From contig CAVSDF010000007.1 in assembly GCA_963726715.1 (NCBI GenBank), positions 248,001 to 312,000 of the forward strand: DNA of 64,000 nt, in the 5' to 3' direction. The notes beneath the pieces were generated by a model that worked only from the letters and a program-made list of their open reading frames with translations, ran no database searches and was not told where the DNA came from. How positions within the stretch are numbered: the stretch's first letter is position 1; every line of letters starts with the position of its first letter. Shown piece by piece: positions 61,748 to 64,000 of this stretch. Both the position numbers and the translations under genes were made by a program. Origin of the DNA: CAVSDF01 sp963726715. GTDB lineage: Bacteria; Bacteroidota; Rhodothermia; Rhodothermales; BA12.

Positions 61748-62640
61748 TGCGCACGCTCTCCCGCGCCGTCGCCGCGCTCGTGCTCCTCGCGGCCCTCGCC
61801 GCGCCGCTCGTCCGGACCGCCGCCGCGCAGCGCGTCTTCACGTCCGACGGCACCCCGACGACCCTCGATGCGCTCGTCGCCGCCGGGGACCGCGCCGAGG
61901 TCGTCTTCCTCGGCGAGCAGCACGACGACTCGGTCGCCCACGTTGTGCAGGCCGATGTGCTGCGCCGCCTCCACGCCGCGCGCACCGCCAACCGCGTCGC
62001 CGGGACCGGCGCGCGCGGGCCGCTCGCGCTCTCGATGGAGATGTTCGAGACCGACGTGCAGCCCGTCCTCGACGAGTACCTCGCCGGTCTCATCAACGAA
62101 CGGTCGTTCCTCGCCGCGAGCCGTCCGTGGGACAACTACGCGCGCGATTACCGGCCGATGGTCGAGTTCGCCCGCGAGCACGCGCTCCCGGTCGTCGCCG
62201 CGAACGCGCCGCGCCGCTACGTCAACCGCGTCAGCCGCCTCGGCCTCGCCTCGCTCGACAGCCTCTGGGCCGACGCCCGCGCGACGCTTGCGCCCACGCC
62301 CATCCCCTCCGCGAGCCCCGACTACCGCGCCAAGTGGAACGCCCTCATGGGCGACGGCGCGCAGCACATGGGCGAGGCGGGCGAGCGGATGCTGATGGCG
62401 CAGACGCTCTGGGACGCCACGATGGCCGACCGCATCGCCCGCACGCTGCGCCGCGAAGATGGGATGCTCGTCGTCCACCCGGTCGGACGCTTCCACGTCG
62501 AGCGCCGCAGCGGCACGCCCGAAGCCCTCGCGGCCGCGCGTCCCGGTACGCGGATGCTCGTCGTCGTCCTCACGCCCGAATCGGCGTGGAACGCCACGAT
62601 GCACGCCGGACTGGGCGACTTCGTCGTGCTCACGCGCTGA
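61747..62640 (+). CDS. ChaN-like (DUF399) iron/heme-associated exported protein
   Basis: This 297-residue protein starts at ATG 61747, overlapping the helicase stop by one base (a GTG three bases earlier is also possible). It has a signal peptide ending AAAQRVFTSD. The ChaN/haem-binding-uptake domain follows: EVVFLGEQHDDSVAHVVQAD, LALSMEMFETDVQPVLDEYL, NDR-like INERSFLAASRPWDNYARDY, PVVAANAPRRYVNRVSR and LVVHPVGRFHVERRSG. Campylobacter ChaN binds heme at an outer-membrane site. Whether this one does is unproven; no heme-uptake genes are adjacent. Confidence 0.8.
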   Translation: MRTLSRAVAALVLLAALAAPLVRTAAAQRVFTSDGTPTTLDALVAAGDRAEVVFLGEQHDDSVAHVVQADVLRRLHAARTANRVAGTGARGPLALSMEMFETDVQPVLDEYLAGLINERSFLAASRPWDNYARDYRPMVEFAREHALPVVAANAPRRYVNRVSRLGLASLDSLWADARATLAPTPIPSASPDYRAKWNALMGDGAQHMGEAGERMLMAQTLWDATMADRIARTLRREDGMLVVHPVGRFHVERRSGTPEALAAARPGTRMLVVVLTPESAWNATMHAGLGDFVVLTR

Positions 62641-62646
62641 CGGCGC

Positions 62647-62870
62647 TCAGGCGGACTGCCCTCGCGGCGGCGCCAGACGTCGAAGGCGAGCTGGACGGCG
62701 ATGTAGCCGCACGCGCCGAAGGTGACGGCGTAGAAGACGGGCTCGTTCGCCTTGTCGAAGAGCATCCGCATCAGGAAAGCGGTGACGCCCGCGCCGAGGC
62801 CGCCCGCGAACATGAACAGGACGACGAAGGCGGGCCAGGCGACGAGGGCGCGGGTGGCGGAGCGGGTCAT
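62647..62870 (-). CDS. Small two-helix membrane protein (probable frameshift at the end)
   Basis: The ~75-residue protein begins MTRSATRALVAWPAFVVLFM and has two hydrophobic segments: AFVVLFMFAGGLGAGVTAFLM, then FYAVTFGACGYIAVQLAFDVW. In the given frame it would run on across the ChaN gene. A one-base correction in the CGCCGCCGC run near 62671 gives a natural end RGQSA at 62647. The function is unknown. Confidence 0.5.
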
Positions 62871-62937
62871 GGGACGTGGAGGTGGGTGAGCCGCAAGATC
62901 GGCCGCGCCGCATCCGCGTCAGTCGGCATCGCCGCCG

Positions 62938-64000
62938 TCAGATCACCTCCACGTAATCGAGGTCGGCGTCGAAGCGCTCGGGGAGCCACCAGAGGGCGAT
63001 GAGCGCGAGGGCGGTGGCGACGGCGCCGACGGCGAGGGCCGCGCCGGGCAGGCCGAGCGGGCCGCGCAGCGACGTCAGGCCGAGGGTCATGAGCACGAGC
63101 GAGCCGCGCACGAAGTTGGGGACGGTCGTCGTCACGGTGGCGCGCAGGTTGGTGCCGAACTGCTCGCTCGCGTTCGTCACGAAGACGGCCCAGTAGCCCG
63201 CGAGAAAGCCCAGGCCGAGGCAGAACACGTAGACGGCGGTTGGCGAGAGGCCGCGCAGGTTCAGGTAGACGGCGGCGAGGGCGAAAAGGGCGGCGGCGAA
63301 CCCGCCCATCACCACGCGGCGGCTCCGCAGTGCCTGTGAGAGCGCCCCCGACGCCACATCGCCGACGGCGAGGCCGACGTACGCCCACAGGATCGCCGAC
63401 CCCGCAGACACGTCGCCGGTTGCGCCGAGCGCCGCGGCCACCTCGGGCGCGAGCGTGATCGGGATGCCGATGGCGAACCAGATCGGCAGGCCGACGGCGA
63501 TGCAGGCGAGGTATCGTCCGAGGCGCCGACGGTCGGTGAACAGGGCGTGGAAGGCGCCGAGACGTGCCGGACCTGCCTGCGCCGCCGCGAACATCCCCGA
63601 CTCCATCACCCCGACGCGCAGCAGCAGCAGCGACAGCCCGAGGCCGCCGCCGACGAAGTAGGCCGTCCGCCAGTGGAACGCCCCGGCGACGAGCGCGGCG
63701 GTGATGGCGCCGAACATCCCGAAGGCCGCGACCATCGTCGTGCCGATGCCGCGGCGGCTCCGGTGCATCGTCTCGGCGACGAGGGTCACGCCCGCGCCGA
63801 GTTCGCCCGCGAGGCCGACGCCCGCGATGAAGCGCAGGACGGCGTACTGCGGGATCGTCTGGACGAATCCGTTGGCGAGGTTGGCGAGCGAGTACATCAG
63901 GATCGACCCGAAGAGGACGGTCTTGCGCCCGCGCCGGTCGCCGAGAATGCCCCAGAGGATGCCGCCGACGAGCAGGCCCACCATCTGCACGTTGAGCAGG
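62938..64000 (-). CDS. MFS transporter, N-terminus outside the window
   Basis: About 354 residues are visible; the start lies beyond 64000. The motif A loop ILWGILGDRRGRKTVLFGSIL comes first, then RFIAGVGLAGELGAGVTLVAE with HRSRRGIGTTMVAAFG (sugar/metabolite-proton symporter signature between helices 4 and 5). A central loop DRRRLGRYLACIAVGL and helices 7-12 follow (YVFCLGLGFLAGYWAVFVTN, with NFVRGSLVLMTLGL). It ends ERFDADLDYVEVI at 62938. The GELGAGVTL motif suggests the metabolite:H+ symporter group; the substrate is unknown. Confidence 0.82.
   Translation of the reverse strand, partial: LLNVQMVGLLVGGILWGILGDRRGRKTVLFGSILMYSLANLANGFVQTIPQYAVLRFIAGVGLAGELGAGVTLVAETMHRSRRGIGTTMVAAFGMFGAITAALVAGAFHWRTAYFVGGGLGLSLLLLRVGVMESGMFAAAQAGPARLGAFHALFTDRRRLGRYLACIAVGLPIWFAIGIPITLAPEVAAALGATGDVSAGSAILWAYVGLAVGDVASGALSQALRSRRVVMGGFAAALFALAAVYLNLRGLSPTAVYVFCLGLGFLAGYWAVFVTNASEQFGTNLRATVTTTVPNFVRGSLVLMTLGLTSLRGPLGLPGAALAVGAVATALALIALWWLPERFDADLDYVEVI

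Noticed and set aside
59560..62604. Long minus-strand frame opposite the helicase tail (over 1000 codons)
   Set aside because: Its Ser/Ala/Arg-rich translation mirrors the G+C-rich repeats of the helicase coding strand. It has no domain and overlaps two well-supported genes.

Overview
The window is about 70 percent G+C and carries marks of the Bacteroidota/Rhodothermota line, most like Rhodothermia (Rubricoccus, Rubrivirga or Salinibacter-like bacteria). These marks are a type IX secretion sorting domain, a 2TM-domain protein, DUF4159 and DUF4359 proteins, start codons almost without Shine-Dalgarno sequences, and a recurring TAnnTT(T/C/G) promoter element resembling the Bacteroidota -7 box. 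There is no phage, IS element, CRISPR array or rRNA operon. The genus is an inference from gene content; no 16S gene is present.

Layout. 1-9.7 kb: a cut gene, a secreted T9SS protein, small membrane proteins, citrate synthase with a strong terminator, an RNase G/E with an Arg/Asp-rich tail, an MBL hydrolase, aroQ, a CPBP protease-like protein and a pyrophosphatase-like protein. 9.8-18.8 kb: an ATP-grasp enzyme, an AI-2E family exporter, a Uma2-type nuclease, aspS, a membrane protein, a secreted protein, a heavily frame-disrupted POT peptide transporter and dut. 18.9-32.4 kb: a minus-strand exopolysaccharide locus. In transcription order it has an SLBB/Wza export protein, a Wzz-like chain-length protein, a Wzy/ligase, a Wzx flippase, five glycosyltransferases (two of them near-identical mosaic tandem copies), a PRC-like protein and an FkbM methyltransferase. 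The part from 25.5 to 30.7 kb is visibly richer in A+T than its surroundings. 32.7-43.5 kb: ispE, a CbpA-type DnaJ, two SAM methyltransferases, glyA, small exported proteins, a DUF4159 protein, a 7Fe ferredoxin, an MFS exporter, an Lrp-type sensor domain and a HAD hydrolase. 43.5-48.3 kb: the phosphate operon pstSCAB-phoU on the minus strand. 48.5-53.1 kb: dnaB, a uracil-DNA glycosylase, speE and speD, the last behind a structured leader. 53.6-53.9 kb: tRNA-Lys and tRNA-Leu with a terminator. 53.9-64 kb: a DUF305 protein, a PAS/GAF histidine kinase, fabG, a DEAD-box helicase with a very long disordered tail containing a Rho_N-like domain, a ChaN-like protein and a cut MFS transporter.

Quality. 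About fifteen otherwise well-conserved genes, including dnaB, pstC and the histidine kinase, need one or more single-base frame corrections to read through. The pattern looks like consensus sequence error rather than mass gene decay. Coordinates of those genes are given as the whole reconstructed span.

Most interesting. (1) dnaB has no intein, yet its A/T-rich foreign-looking codon islands sit exactly at the Walker A and RESG/SIEQD sites used by DnaB inteins. (2) A tandem glycosyltransferase pair is identical at both ends and divergent in the middle. (3) The speD leader has a strong nested hairpin plus the only perfect Shine-Dalgarno noticed. (4) A family-4-like uracil-DNA glycosylase has lost all four Fe-S cysteines. 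(5) A DEAD-box helicase and an RNase G/E both carry long Arg/Asp disordered regions.
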